Assembly: GCA_036867785.1 (NCBI GenBank)
Contig: CP145419.1
Coordinates: 434,001-498,000, forward strand
DNA length: 64,000 bases
DNA from: Plasmodiophora brassicae
Lineage: Eukaryota > Endomyxa: Phytomyxea > Phytomyxea > Plasmodiophorida
Direction: 5' to 3'
Made by a program: the position numbers and the translations under genes. Numbering within the stretch: position 1 is the stretch's first letter; the number at the start of each line of letters is the position of its first letter. This document shows, piece by piece, positions 1-13,525 of the stretch. The notes beneath the pieces were generated by a model. That model searched no databases. It was not told the origin of the DNA and saw only the letters and a list, made by a program, of their open reading frames with translations.

Positions 1-45
1 TATCCCTGGAACTGCTGTTGCGCTGAGCACGTAACGTGACAATAG

Positions 46-3000
46 GTGGCCTTGCTTCAATGGCTGAGAGGATACCTTCCATGATGAATGCTTTGAGGAT
101 GGTGTGGATCATCTCCCGACACTACAACAAGGACGAGCGAATGGTTCCGCTTATGTGCCTCATAGCACAGCAGATCGCAACGAACGTTGCGAACGAGATC
201 AACGTCAAGACAATCTTCAGGAAGAAGCCAAAGTCAGTTCCGATTTAGTCCACATGTCAGCTGCTGTTACCTTCTCACTCGCCGACCGTCCCTTCTATCC
301 AGAGTTGCGATGGCGACGATTGAAACCGCACGCGAAGTTCTCCTCACCTGGTTCTCATCGTATAAGGCGGCCCGTCTCAAGGTTAGACAGTATATGTTTG
401 CGAGTTCTGTGTTAATAACGTAATCGCGTACAGATCGAAAGTCTTGGTATGGAAAACCGTTGGGAGTTCGATCGCAAGAAGTTGTTTGATCAGACGAATT
501 ACATGGCGCGAATCTGCGAAAATCTGTATCAGATAGCGGAAACGCTTTCGCAGTTCAACCAGTTCCTTGGCAACGACCTCAAACGTATGACGAAGGACAC
601 AGTTGGCATTGAGGAAGTCATCCAGAAAGTGGACAACTTGGTCACTCCTCTTGAGAATCTCCCGTTCAACGTGTTCGATATGCGATACAATACGTCGTGG
701 GAGCAGGTCATGAAGAGCTTCAACGAGAAAGTGCTCGAAATCGAAATCCGAACGAAGAATTTCATCACAAATTCATTCCAGAAGCTGCGGTCTGCCGAAG
801 GTGCCTTTCAACTGCTCTGGAACTTCAACCGGATCAACACTCGAGAAGCGTTCCGCAATGAGATGGCCGACAAATTCAAACTTGTTCTGCGACAGTACCG
901 TGTTGAGGTGGAGCACATTCAGCAGCTGTTCCGGGATCACAAGGATACCCCTCCACTGCCGAAGAATCAGCCTCCCGTTGCGGGTTCCATTGCCTGGGCT
1001 ATGTCACTCTACCTTACGATGAAGAAGACGATTCTGAAGCTACAGAAACTGGAGAATCTGCTCACCAGTGAAGCTGGCAAGCCTGTAGCCGAGTTCTATG
1101 TCTCCGTTGCTCAAGAAATCTCGCAGTTTCAGATTGAATTGCAAGACCAATGGAAAGGGACCGTTAACGAGATCGTTACGCGCCGACTGAAACAGTCGAT
1201 CCTGGCAAGGCACCCACAGAACGGCGCCGTCATCGTTAACTTCTCCCCGGATCTCATACAAGTTATTCGGGAGGCCCGCTATATGGACAGGCTCGGCCTG
1301 GCTATCCCCAGGCTGGCGTTGGACGTGTCATTGCAATCACAGACGTTCCATTCGTCAGTGTCGTACCTGAACGGCATGCTTCAGGATTACTACCAAGTCC
1401 TCAGTCTCTTGAACCCCATCGAAACCGAACTACTCAAGGACAAGATCCAGGAGCTGAACAGCATCCTTGACGCGGGCTTCGATCCGCTAAACTGGAATTC
1501 GCTCGGCATTGCAGACTTCGTCCACTCCTGTAATCGCGGGATTACCGAATTTAACTCGATCGTGAACCGCGTTACGAAGAACCGCGCTTCCATTGAAGAC
1601 ATCATTAGCGAAATTGAGAACGCGCAGCTGTTCAATCCAGACAAGTTGCAGCAGCTGTTCAGAATTGAAGACTTCCGCGACCTCATCGAGAAGCAGCGCA
1701 GGACGACCACTGACGTCCTGATGCGGAAGTATGCCTCAATCCACACGATGATGCTGAAGATCGAGGAATCCGTCGCTCTCACCGACACGGGTCGCTGCGC
1801 CGCCATGAAGGATTATTATCGGTACTGGGAGATACAGCTGTTCAATGCCATATCGCAGCTTGTTATCAACGGCCTCAATACGTTCATGGCTCTACTGGGC
1901 GTTAAAGATCGAAGGAGGGCCCGATCCAGCCCGTCCCGTCTCTTGCTCTTGGTGACGGCCGAGATGAACCCACCCGATATCGTGTACAGACCAACGCTTC
2001 CCGACATCTACAAGTACCTGTCCACCATTCTTACCAACATCGTTCTGAGTTCCAAAGGTGCGACTCCTAAGGTTTATATTTCCTTGAAAAGCTAACCTAT
2101 GTATATCTTCAGCCTTCGTCCGCTGGATGGACATGTCGTGCGTGGAATGCTCCCCAATTCAGTTGAGGGATGGCGAAGAGAAACTGTACACGTTCTACGA
2201 CGATGTATCACAGAATCCAGCAGTGATCAAGGTCATGCTCTCCGTATCTCAAGCGATGCAGAAGGTGTTCAACAGCGTCGACGTGTTCGTTGACACATGG
2301 CGACGGTATGACAGCGAGTACGCTCTATGGAACCATAAGAAACTGGCGCATTTGGAGCGGATGCGTAACCGAAAGACGTCCATTGTAAACTGTCCCCGCT
2401 TGCCGATATGGAAGTGCTTGCCGCTAACGCGTTGGTCAGGTGTATTACGACACCAAGCTTCTGCGCTTTGCCTCGTTATCCAACAGGGTGTCGACAATGC
2501 CGACCTTCAAAGACATCGAGTTCATCCGAATTGACTGCCTGTCTATGGTCGTGTCTGTTAAGCAACAGGCCTCAGTCTGGTTGCACGCCTATGGCGATCT
2601 TCTGCGACACGGTAGGACCTTGTGAGCGGAGGCATACACAGCGGTTCCTAACGAAGTTCTAAGGTGCTGCGTTAATGCTCCACGATCTGCAATCGCGAAT
2701 GAATTCCTTGACGGCCGCTCTGGAAGCGCCCACTGACACGCTAGAGCAACTGCAGGGAGTTCTCGCTACAGTGATCGAGATTCGCACCATCTCCATGGAG
2801 ATGGAACTTGCATTTAACGACGTCGTTGAACGCTTCCGAGCGCTGCGTGTCTATGGACTGGAAGTCAATCCAGACGACGCCAAGGCGGTCGAAGGCATTC
2901 GTCAGCGGTGGCAGGATCTCCTGTTCGCATCTCGGTCAAGAGACCGTGCTCTGTTGCGCGTCAAGGAACGTTTTACTCAAGTTACTCAGAGCGACGTCTC

Positions 3001-6000
3001 CAGTTTCGCTGAGCAAACGGGCCAAATGCGAGCTCGTATCGCGAAACATGTAAGGGCATCTTGGTCACCATTGATAATCACGTCTTCTCAGATTTGTTGC
3101 ACAGGGTCCCGGATCTCCAGAGATCTCGCTGGACGATGGCCTTGAGGCACTGCGGTCATTTACTGCAGAATTGGAGGCCATGTACAGGACCAGCGATGCA
3201 TTGGGCAACGCAGAACGCCTGTTTGGATTGTCGGTGACGTCGTATCCCGAGTTGAGCGCGGCGCGTGACGCCTTACGTATGTGCGAGCCTATCTACGACG
3301 TGTTCGTTGACATGCAGAAGTGCATCAAGGAGTGGTCCCAGATGCTGTGGGTCGATCTGGACATGGAGGTGATTGACAAAGGCAGCGAGAAATGGCTTAC
3401 GCGCCTACAAGGGTTCGGTGAAGACATGCAGAAACTTCCCACATTCCGCAAAGTGCAGGAACGCATTGCCGGGTTCCGCGAGTCCATTCCTCTCATGTCG
3501 AACCTGAAGAACCCCGCTATCAGACAGAGGTAATGTGAAGTTCAATGTATTATAGGATGTCCCTGCGTGGTGACTGGTTTGCTGGCATAGGCACTGGGAC
3601 ACCCTGATGACGACCACTGGTGTGAAGTTTGACGTCAATCCGAAGACGTTCACCTTGGGCGTCATGTTCGAGATGAACCTTCACCGGTTCAAAGACGAGG
3701 TCGAAGAAATCACTATGTCGGCAACGCAAGAGGCTCGCATTGAAAAAGAGCTTGGCCGCATCGCGTCGATATGGTCTACCCGTTCATTCCCAATGTCGTC
3801 GTATCGATCCGACGACGGTAATGATGCTCTTCGGATCCTGCAAGATACCAGCGACGTTGTCGCCGACCTGGAAGACAGCGTCCTGAACCTGCAGACGATG
3901 TCCAACTCGCGGTTCATTGGCTGTTTCGCGGATGACGTCCGACGTTGGGAACGAGACCTTAACCACGTGATCGAGTGCATCGACGTGTGGATGCTCGTGC
4001 AGCGTAAATGGATGTATCTGGAAGGAATCTTCGTTGGCAGCGACGACATCCGAATGCAACTTCGTGATGCTGCCAAGGCGTTCGATCGCGTCGACACCGA
4101 TTTCAAGAAGATCATGGCCATGACGAGCAAAAACCCGAACGTCCTGGCAGCATGCAATGTTGACAGGCGTATCGATGACCTTCGGCGGCTGTCGACCGAG
4201 CTGGACCAGTGCCAGAAGAGCCTCAGTGACTACCTCGAGCGGAAGCGACTGGCGTTCCCGAGATTCTTCTTCATCTCCGATGACGAACTACTGTCGATCC
4301 TTGGCACTGCCGACCCCAACTGCGTCCAGGTCCACATGCTCAAACTGTTCGATAACGTCAAACAGTTGCGATTCGCTCGCGGCGACACTGTCGTTGTGGG
4401 AATGACATCCTCCGAAGGAGAGTCGTTCCAGTTCCGGTCGCAGGTGTCAACGTCGGGGGCCGTCGAGACTTGGATGACCGCAGTCGAGGAGGAGATGAAA
4501 CGGACCCTGCAGCAGATTTCCAAGGCAGCCGTCTTCAACTACCCAAAGATGAAGCGAGTTGACTGGATTCGTGACAACCTCGGGATGGTCGGCATCGTTG
4601 GCGGACAGATTTGGTGGACCTGGGAGGTGGAGGACGGCTTCAGGCAGGTCCGGCTTGGCAACAAGCACGCGATCAAGCACCTCGCTGCCAAACTCACTTT
4701 GCAGCTGTCCGATCTTGTCACCTGTGTTCGCGGCAGTGATCTCGACGGGCACATGCGCAAGAAGGTCAACACCATGATCATTATCGACGTTCACGCCCGC
4801 GACACCATCGACCGGTTCGTGCGAGACTCGATCCTAGACGCCCGCGAGTTCGACTGGGAATCCCAGCTGCGATTCTACTGGCGCAACGATGTCGACGACA
4901 TCCGCATCGCCCAGTGCACCGGCGAGTTCCGATACGGCTACGAGTTTATGGGCCTCAATGGGCGACTTGTCATAACGCCGCTTACCGACCGCTGCTACAT
5001 GACGCTGACGCAAGCACTAACGTTCCACATGGGTGGGTCACCAGCCGGCCCCGCCGGTACAGGCAAGACGGAAACCGTGAAGGACCTTGCAAAGGCCATG
5101 GCGCTGCTGTGCGTTGTTACGAACTGTGGCGACGGTCTCGATTATCGCGCCATGAGCTCGATCTTCTCGGGCCTGGTCCAGGCCGGCGCTTGGGGCTGCT
5201 TCGACGAATTCAACCGTATCGACCTGGAAGTGCTGTCGGTCGTTTCGACACAGTTGCGATGCATCCAGGCGGCGCTGCAGTCTGGAAAGGAACGGTTCGA
5301 GTTCAGCGGGCGCGAGATTCGTCTGCGACCTCAATGCGGGTTCTTCATCACGATGAACCCGGGTTATGCTGGCCGAACTGAACTTCCAGACAACCTCAAG
5401 GCCCTGTTCCGCCCCGTCACCATGGTTGTCCCCGACCTGTTGCAAATTTGTGAGATCATGCTGTTCAGTGAAGGGTTTTCGTCTGCGCGCGTCCTGGCTA
5501 AGAAAATGACGGTCCTGTACAAGCTGTCTCGCGAGCAGTTATCGAAGCAGTGCCACTACGATTTCGGGCTTCGTGCCCTGAAATCGGTCTTGGTCATGGC
5601 CGGTGCTCTGAAACGCGGTGCGCCAGAGTTCGACGAGAACCTGGTTCTCATGCGCGCGCTGCGTGATATGAACCTTCCCAAGTTCGTGTTCGATGATGTC
5701 CCATTGTTCCTCGGTCTGATCGGCGACCTTTTCCCTGGCATGGACTGCCCCCGCATCGGGCACCAGAAGCTGACGACTGCCGTTCACGATGATCTGGCGT
5801 CCCACGGCTATAAGCACAGCAACGAGGAACTGTTCCACCTGCAAGTGGACAAGGCCATTCAGTTGTACGAGACGATGCTGACGCGACACACCTGCATGGT
5901 CGTCGGTCCGACCAGGTAGGAGGCAACATTATTCAAATACGTGTACGTATGATCTCAGACCTGGACAATCAGGGGAGGGAAAACCGTTGTGATCGAGACG

Positions 6001-9000
6001 CTTGCGCGAGCTCAGGGGATCGCGTTCGGCATAACAACCAAGGTGCAGACGCTGAACCCCAAAGCGCAATCAGTCGCCGAGTTGTACGGTGTACTGGACC
6101 CGATGACGCGAGACTGGACGGACGGCATCCTATCTAAACTCTTCCGGGACATGAACGAACCGCTGAAAGGCGACGCTCGCGAGCAACGCTGGCTTGTGTT
6201 CGACGGTGATGTCGATGCGCTCTGGGTGGAGAACATGAACTCCGTCATGGACGACAACAAATTGCTAACGCTGCCAAACGGCGAACGTATCCGGCTGCAA
6301 GATCACGTTAAACTGCTCGTCGAGGTCGCTGATTTGCAACACGCTTCGCCTGCCACTGTCAGCCGTTGTGGTATGGTGTATGTCGACCCCAAAAACCTTG
6401 GGCATCAGCCGTTCCTAGGTATGGATCTCGCAAATCAAGGTTCCTGAATAACGTCGCTTCTAACCGACTTGCAGAGCGATGGCTGAATACGCGATCGGCA
6501 TCCAACGCGAAAGAAGTCGCTATTCTGAAGCCGCTGACCGCCAAATACGTCGATGCGTGTGTCCAATTCGCTTTGACAGGGATGACGACGTCAAACGTCA
6601 TCAGCGAAGGGGGCGCCTTGCGTCAGGTGATTCCACTGTGCGGGCTGAACCTAGTCGACCAAATGTGCACGCTGTACACCGCCGTCGCCGGCGCCGAACA
6701 ACTTGGTGACGACGAGGCCGTTATCGAATGTCTGCTCATTTTCACCATTGTCTGGTCGATTGGGAGCGCTGTTCTGGAGGGATCCCGTCATCGGCTCGAC
6801 CAGTTCATCAAGGGGCTGTCTGGACGGCAGTGTGCTGCCAACACGCCCAACAAGAGTCAGTTGCCGCAATCGTCACTCTACGACTGGTACTTTGATTTCA
6901 AAGCGAAACGATGGGTCACCTGGGCCGATGACGTCGACGACTACAAAGCGCCAGTACCCTTCCAGTTCTCTAAGATCCTGGTGCCCACGGTCGACACGGT
7001 CTGCTACACGTACATGCTGCGACGGTACTCTGAGGCGCAGCGCCCACTTCTGCTGTGCGGTTCTAGCGGTACTGCCAAGACTGTTGTCATCCAGAGGTAC
7101 ATGGACAATCTCGACCAGGACCGTTACTCCACCCTGAACATCAACTTTTCATCGCGGACCTCATCACTCGACGTGCAGCGCATCATCGAGGACAACGTCG
7201 ACAAGCGCACCGGGCACATCTATGGTCCACCGAGTGGCAAGAAACTGTTGGTCTTCTTCGACGATGTCAACATGCCCGTCGTAGACAAGTACGGCACGCA
7301 GCAGCCGATCGCCTTGCTCAAATTCCTGCTGGAACGCGGCGCCATGTACGACCGCGGCGGGGACCTGGCACTCCAGTCCATTCGCGATCTTCTCTATGTT
7401 GCAGCTATGGCGCCCCCTGGAGGTGGGAGGAACCCAGTTGATCCGCGATTCATTTCGCTATTCGCTGTTGTCAACGTCGCGTTCCCGTCGTCCGCCTCCC
7501 TCCACCACATCTATTCGTCGATCCTAATGGCACATGTCGCCGACTTCCCCGAGTCTGTCAAGGAGACCGCTTCGGCCATCACGAACGGAACGATGACGAT
7601 GTATGCGATGCTCGTGGAACGTTTGCCTCCGACACCGTCCAAGTTCCACTATATCTTCAATCTCAGGGACCTGTCCCGAGTCTTCCAGGGCCTTTGCCTG
7701 GCCCTTCCCGATACGGTCCGCGATGGGTACCAGCTCGTCCGCCTCTGGCGTAACGAGGCGCTGCGCGTGTTCCATGACCGACTGATATCCGACGAGGACA
7801 GGAAGTTGGTGCAAGAAGAGATCATCGGCAAGGTCGTCAAGGACACCTGGCCGGCGACGTTGAAGACCGTCATGCAGGACCCGATCCTGTTCGGCGACTT
7901 CCGCATGGTGAACAGCCCAACGGAATCTGCCCTCCGTATCTACGAGGACCTGGGCACGTATGAGTCCATTCGGACAATCTTCGATGGCGTCCTGCAGCGG
8001 TACAACGATGCCGCCCCAGGCAACAGCATGAACCTGGTCCTGTTCCAGGACGCGCTGGAGCATCTGACACGCATTCATCGCATCGTGCGAATGTCTCGTG
8101 GCAACGCACTCTTGGTCGGCGTCGGCGGCAGTGGAAAGCAATCACTAACACGTCTGGCAGCCTTCTGTGCCCAGATGTCGCTGTTCGAGATCCAGCTGTC
8201 CCGGGGATATGGCGAATACGAATTCCGCGAGGACCTGAAACGTCTGTACGGGATGCTTTCTAAGCAGCCGGTCGTGTTCCTGTTCACCGACGCGCACGTT
8301 GTCGACGAATCGTTCCTGGAGCTCATCAACAATATGTTGACGACGGGCATGGTCCCTGCGCTGTTCACCGACGAAGAGAAAGCGCCGCTGATCGAGTCGG
8401 TCCGCAAGGAGGTCGACAACGCCACCGCGGATGCCTGCTGGTCCTACCTCATCAACAAGTGTCGTGACAACCTGCACATCGTCCTTGCAATGTCACCCGG
8501 TGGTGACACGCTGCGTCGCCGCTGTCGGAACTTCCCCGGTCTCGTCAGGTATGCCAGGTTGCCGTTCCTTATGGTAACGCGTGGCTCATGCCCTTATAGC
8601 AATTCTGTGATCGACTGGTTCTTCGCATGGCCGGCCGATGCACTTCTCGCAGTGGCGAATCACTTCCTGGCGAACGAGGACCTCAGCACGGAGCACCGCG
8701 ACGCTGTCGTTCAGCACATGGTTCGCGTGCACCTGTCGGTCGTAACGTACAGCGCTCGGTTCCTGCAGGAGTTACGTCGGTACAACACGGTGACGCCCAA
8801 GAACTACCTGGACTACATTGGCAATTATCGTGCACAGCTACAGCAGTGCAGGCAGGAGAACGACAAGAAGGCGAAGCGGCTGGTTGGCGGTCTGCAGAAG
8901 CTGATCGAGGCCGCCGAGGCCGTCGACGCCATGCAGGAAGAGCTCCGCGAGAAGAAAGTCGTGGTTGATGCGGCCGCCGCCGAATGCGCCAAGATGATCC

Positions 9001-12000
9001 TGCAGATCCAGGAGCGCAGCGCTGAAGTCGAGGCGAAGAGGAAGTTCGCGAACGAGAAGAACGCCGAGCTGGAGGTCGAGGGCGAGCGCATCAAAGCCGA
9101 GAAGAAGATGGCCGAAGACGCGTTGGATGAGGCGCTGCCCGCGCTGGAAGCCGCTGCCGAAGCATTGAAGAACCTGAAGAAGGACGACATCACGAATGTG
9201 AAGTCGTACGCGAACCCGCCTGGCCCCGTCAAGGACGTTTGCCAATGTGTCCTGGAGTTGAAACCGTCCGGCAAGGAGGACCCTGCATCAGGGTGGGCAG
9301 GCGCCAAGTCGATGATGTCCGATCCCGCCTTCCTGTCGAAGCTGCAGAACTACCCGAGGGACGACATTACTGAGAAGCAGGTTGCTCGCGTCAAGAAGAT
9401 CCTGACGAAGAAGACGGACGCCAAGTCGGCAGTAACCGTCGAAAACCTAGAGCGCATCTCTGTTGCCGGCAAGGGCCTGCTCGTCTGGGTGCTCGCCATT
9501 ATCGATTACAACCGCGTCGCCAAGAACGTCGAGCCGCGTCGGAAGAAGGTCAAGGCGATGGAGAAGGAGATGGCGCAATCGCAGGCCGATCTACGTCAGA
9601 TTCGGCATGAGCTCGGCCTTCTCGAGGAGGAAATTGGCCGGCTCTCGCGAACGTATAGCGAGAAGAGCGAAGAAGCTACACAACTGACAGCTGAGGCCGA
9701 CAAGATGGCACAGTACTTGGCGGCCGCTTCCCAGCTTATCCAGGGTCTCGGCAGTGAACGCACCCGATGGTCCAAGGACAAGGAAGAACTCGTCGAGAAG
9801 AAGACGCGATTCGCTGGCGACTGTCTTCTGGCGGCTGCGTTCCTGTCCTACACGGGCGCCTTCACGTTTTCGTACCGAAACGAGATGATCTACAAGGACT
9901 GGCAGGAGGATTTGCGATCGCGGAAGGTCCCGCTGACAGACCCGTTCCGGCTGGAGTCACTGCTGACCACTCCTGTCCAAGTGTCGGCGTGGCTCAGCGA
10001 AGGACTGCCCGGCGATGAACTGTCGATCCAGAACGGCATACTGACGACGCAGGCGTCACGCTTCCCATTGTGTATCGATCCGCAGATGCAGGCGCTGAAG
10101 TGGATCAAGGAGAAGGAGACGCGCACGAAGAAGTTGACCGTGCAGACGTTCAACGATAGCGACTTCATCAAGTACCTCGAACTCTGCATCCAGTTCGGAA
10201 ACCCGTTCCTTTTCGAGGGCGTTGACGAGGACGTCGACCCGATCGTCAACCCGATCCTGGAGAAGAATCTGATCACGTCCGGGACCGGGTCGGCGGCCCG
10301 CAAGCAACTGCGTCTGGGCGACAAGCTCATCGACTGGGATGACGGGTTCCGTCTGTACATGGTCACCAAGCTCAGCAACCCGCACTACTCTGCCGAGCTG
10401 GCCGGTCGCGTCATGATCATCAACTACTCGGTCACGATGCAAGGGCTGGAAGACCAGCTCCTGAACGTTGTCGTCGGGTTCGAGCGCCCTGACCTGCAAC
10501 AGCAACGGGAGGAGCTCATCCAGACCATGTCGAAGAACAATATCAAGCTGGCGGAGCTCGAAGCCGTTCTGCTGCGCGAGCTTACTGAAGCGACCGGGAA
10601 CATCCTTGAGAATGCCGTCCTGATTGCCACGCTTGAGAACGCCAAGACCAAGTCGGTGTCGATCGCCGAGCAGCTGGAAGAGAGCAAGATCACGGCGCAC
10701 GAACTCGAGAAGGTGACCATGGGCTATCGGGCCGCCGCCAAGCGTGGCGCCATCCTGTTCTTCGCCATGGCCGGCCTGTCCAACGTCAGCAAGATGTACG
10801 AGTACTCGCTGTCGTCCTACCTGCAGCTGTTCGTTCGGGCGTTGTCGTCGTCGGATCGGGACCCGATGATCGCGTACCGCCTGCGAAACATCATCATTCG
10901 CCTAACGCGCATGGTCTACGACTACGTCTGCACTGGCATTTTCGAACGGCACAAGCTCATGTTCTCGTTCCAAATGACGACCATGATCATGGAAGGCGAG
11001 GAAGAAGGCAAGCTGGACAGGGACGAGGTCGACTTCTTCCTGAAGGGCAACCTGGCTCTGGAGGCGGACCTGTCCACGAAACCGGCCGAGTGGATATCGG
11101 CGCAGACCTGGCGCGACGTCCTGCGCCTCTCTGAACTGTCGGACCAGTTCGCTGGCCTACCCGTGCACATCGCCGACCATCTCGGCGAATGGTACGCATG
11201 GCAGGCCGGCGAAAGGCCCGAAGACGACCCGCTGCCGGCCGGGTTCGCCGGCGGAGCGCTGACCAAGATGCAGACCATGCTGGTCCTTCGTTCGTTCCGT
11301 CCCGATCGCGTCTACAGCGATGTGCGCCGGTTCGTGGTGCAGACCATGGGCGACCCGTACTTCGTGCAGCCGCCCGTGCTCGAGTTCGGTCGCATCTACG
11401 CGCAGTCGTCGTCGAAATCGCCAGTCGTCTTCATCCTGTCGCCCGGCGCCGACCCCATGATCGAACTCGACAAGCTCGCCGAGCTCCATGGCGTCAAGCA
11501 GGCGAACCGCTTCAGGCACCTCGGTACGTGGGAACGTGCCGGTTCAGTTTGTCAGGGGGTGGTGTCTCATCGATGCCTTAGCACTTGGTCAGGGTCAGGG
11601 CGAGATCGCGTTGAACCTGCTGAAGTCAGGGTCGTCGCGTGGGTTCTGGGTGGTCCTCCAGAACTGCCACCTGATGCCCTCCTGGCTGAAGACGCTAGAG
11701 AAGACTCTGGAGACCATGTCGGTCACGGCGGTTCACAACGATTTCCGCCTATGGCTGACAACGGACCCGACGCCTCGGTTCCCGCTGGGCATTCTGCAGC
11801 GGTCGCTCAAGGTCGTCACCGAACCGCCCGACGGCCTACGCCAGAACATCAAGAGTTCCTACTCGCGTATCACTGACGACATGCTGCGCGAATGCCCTCA
11901 CGCTGCGTTCCCATCGCTTGTCTACGTCCTCAGCTTCTTCCACGCCGTCGTCCAGGAGCGCAGGAAGTACGGCAAGATTGGCTGGAACGTGTCGTACGAC

Positions 12001-13320
12001 TTCAACGAGTCCGACTTCAATGTGTCGCTGCGCCTCCTGTCCATGTACCTGACGAAGGCGTTCGTCAACGGCGACGAGATGATCCCATGGGGGTCACTGC
12101 GTTACCTGATCGGCGAGGCCATGTACGGCGGGCGGGTCACCGACTCGTACGACCGTCGCGTGTTGATCACCTACCTGGACGAGTACATGGGCGACTTCCT
12201 GTTCGACGACTCGCAACCGTTCTTCTTCTCACGCAGCGGGTTCGACTACGTGATCCCGAACGTGGCGAACCAGACGGACGTGAAGTCGTACGACGCGTGG
12301 ATCCAGGCGATCCCGCTGGAGTACTCGCCCGAGGTGTTCGGCCTGCACAGCAACGCCGAGATCGGCTACTACACGAACGCGACCAAGGCAATGTGGCGCG
12401 ACCTGATCGACATGCAGCCGAGAGCGGTGACAGCGGGCGGAGGCGTGTCCCGCGAGGAGATGATCGCATCGGTGGCCGCCGACATCGAGCACAAGATTCC
12501 GGCCCCGTTCGACCTAGCCGTTGTCAGGAAGTCGCTGGAAGACGGCGCCGCCGCTCGCGCGAATCGCAGCGATGAACCGATTGCCCCGACCGCCATCGTC
12601 CTGCTGCAGGAGCTGGAACGGTGGAACCTGCTGGTCGTCAAGATGTCGACGTCGCTGGCGGAACTCCAGAAAGCGCTCCAGGGCGAGATCGGTATGTCCA
12701 CCGAGCTCGAAGCTATCGGCACGTCGCTGTTCAACGGGTACCTGCCGGAAGCGTGGCGCGCACTGGCGCCACAGACGAAGAAGATGCTGGGCAGCTGGAT
12801 CGAGCATTTCCAGCGGCGGTACGAGCAGTACCATCAATGGATCCTGACGGGGGACGACCCCGTGGTCATGTGGCTCAGCGGCCTGCACATTCCCGAGTCG
12901 TACCTGACGGCCCTGGTGCAAACCACGTGCCGGCGACGCAAGTGGCCCCTGGACAAGTCGACGCTGTACACAAAGGTGACCAGCATAACGGACGCCAGCC
13001 AAGTCACCGAACGCCCTGCCGACGGGTGCTACATCGACGGGCTGTACCTGGAGGGTGCCGGATGGGACCTGACGAAATCCTGCCTAACGCGCCCGAACCC
13101 GAAAGAGCTGATCGTGCGCCTCCCCATCCTGCAGGTCATCCCCGTCGAGCTGACCAAGCTGAAACTGGCGAACACGTTCCGGACGCCCGTCTATGTCACC
13201 CAGGACAGGCGGTCGGGCATGGGCGAAGGATGCGTCTTCGAAGCCGACCTGACGGCCAACGAGCACGCTAGTCACTGGGTCCTCCAAGGCACCGCCCTCG
13301 TTCTCAACACCGATGCATAA
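46..13320 (+). CDS. DNAH10: Axonemal inner-arm dynein heavy chain, DNAH10 type (5' end outside window)
   Basis: Motor subunit of inner-arm dynein I1/f, which drives ciliary bending by ATP hydrolysis. The order is tail and linker (46-4900), AAA1 P-loop GPAGTGKT near 5047, AAA2 P-loop GPTRGGKT split by an intron at 5916-5972, AAA3 GSSGTAKT near 7060, AAA4 GVGGSGKQ near 8118, coiled-coil stalk with microtubule-binding tip about 8830-9690, then AAA5-6 and C-terminal cap ending in a TAA at 13318. Inferred exons: 46-232, 303-381, 434-2057, 2113-2384, 2440-2611, 2664-3049, 3105-3529, 3591-5915, 5973-6418, 6475-8548, 8600-11523, 11582-13320. They sum to one frame of about 4,216 residues, so perhaps 250 N-terminal residues are missing. 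Phrases such as [20 protein letters not shown] match DNAH10 better than other dyneins as I recall them. The intron at 8549 is 51 nt and stop-free, so it can be misread as coding. Confidence 0.96.
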
Positions 13321-13525
13321 TACACAACCCAGATTGATCTTCACTAGCGAACACGTGGCAGGGCCCGACATTGCCAATGCAATCCCGCCCTGAGCTCAGC
13401 GACAGCAGCCCTGTCCAGTGCGGCAGCGGCCGGCTAGCGTCTCAGTGCGCACCGACGTCGAGTACAATGTACTACGGAAGTATCACAAAGTTCAGCCGTG
13501 GTGACAGCACATGCGAAACAGCGTT

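Noticed and set aside
6366-6474. Reading the dynein frame straight through from 6366 as one exon of 1,836 residues
   Set aside because: Family sequence shows exon ends at 6418 and 6475 with a 56-nt intron between; the frame upstream of 6475 is non-homologous.
8600-11523. Long open frames opposite and in other frames of the dynein exons
   Set aside because: They mirror the GC-biased codon use of the dynein and have no family features.
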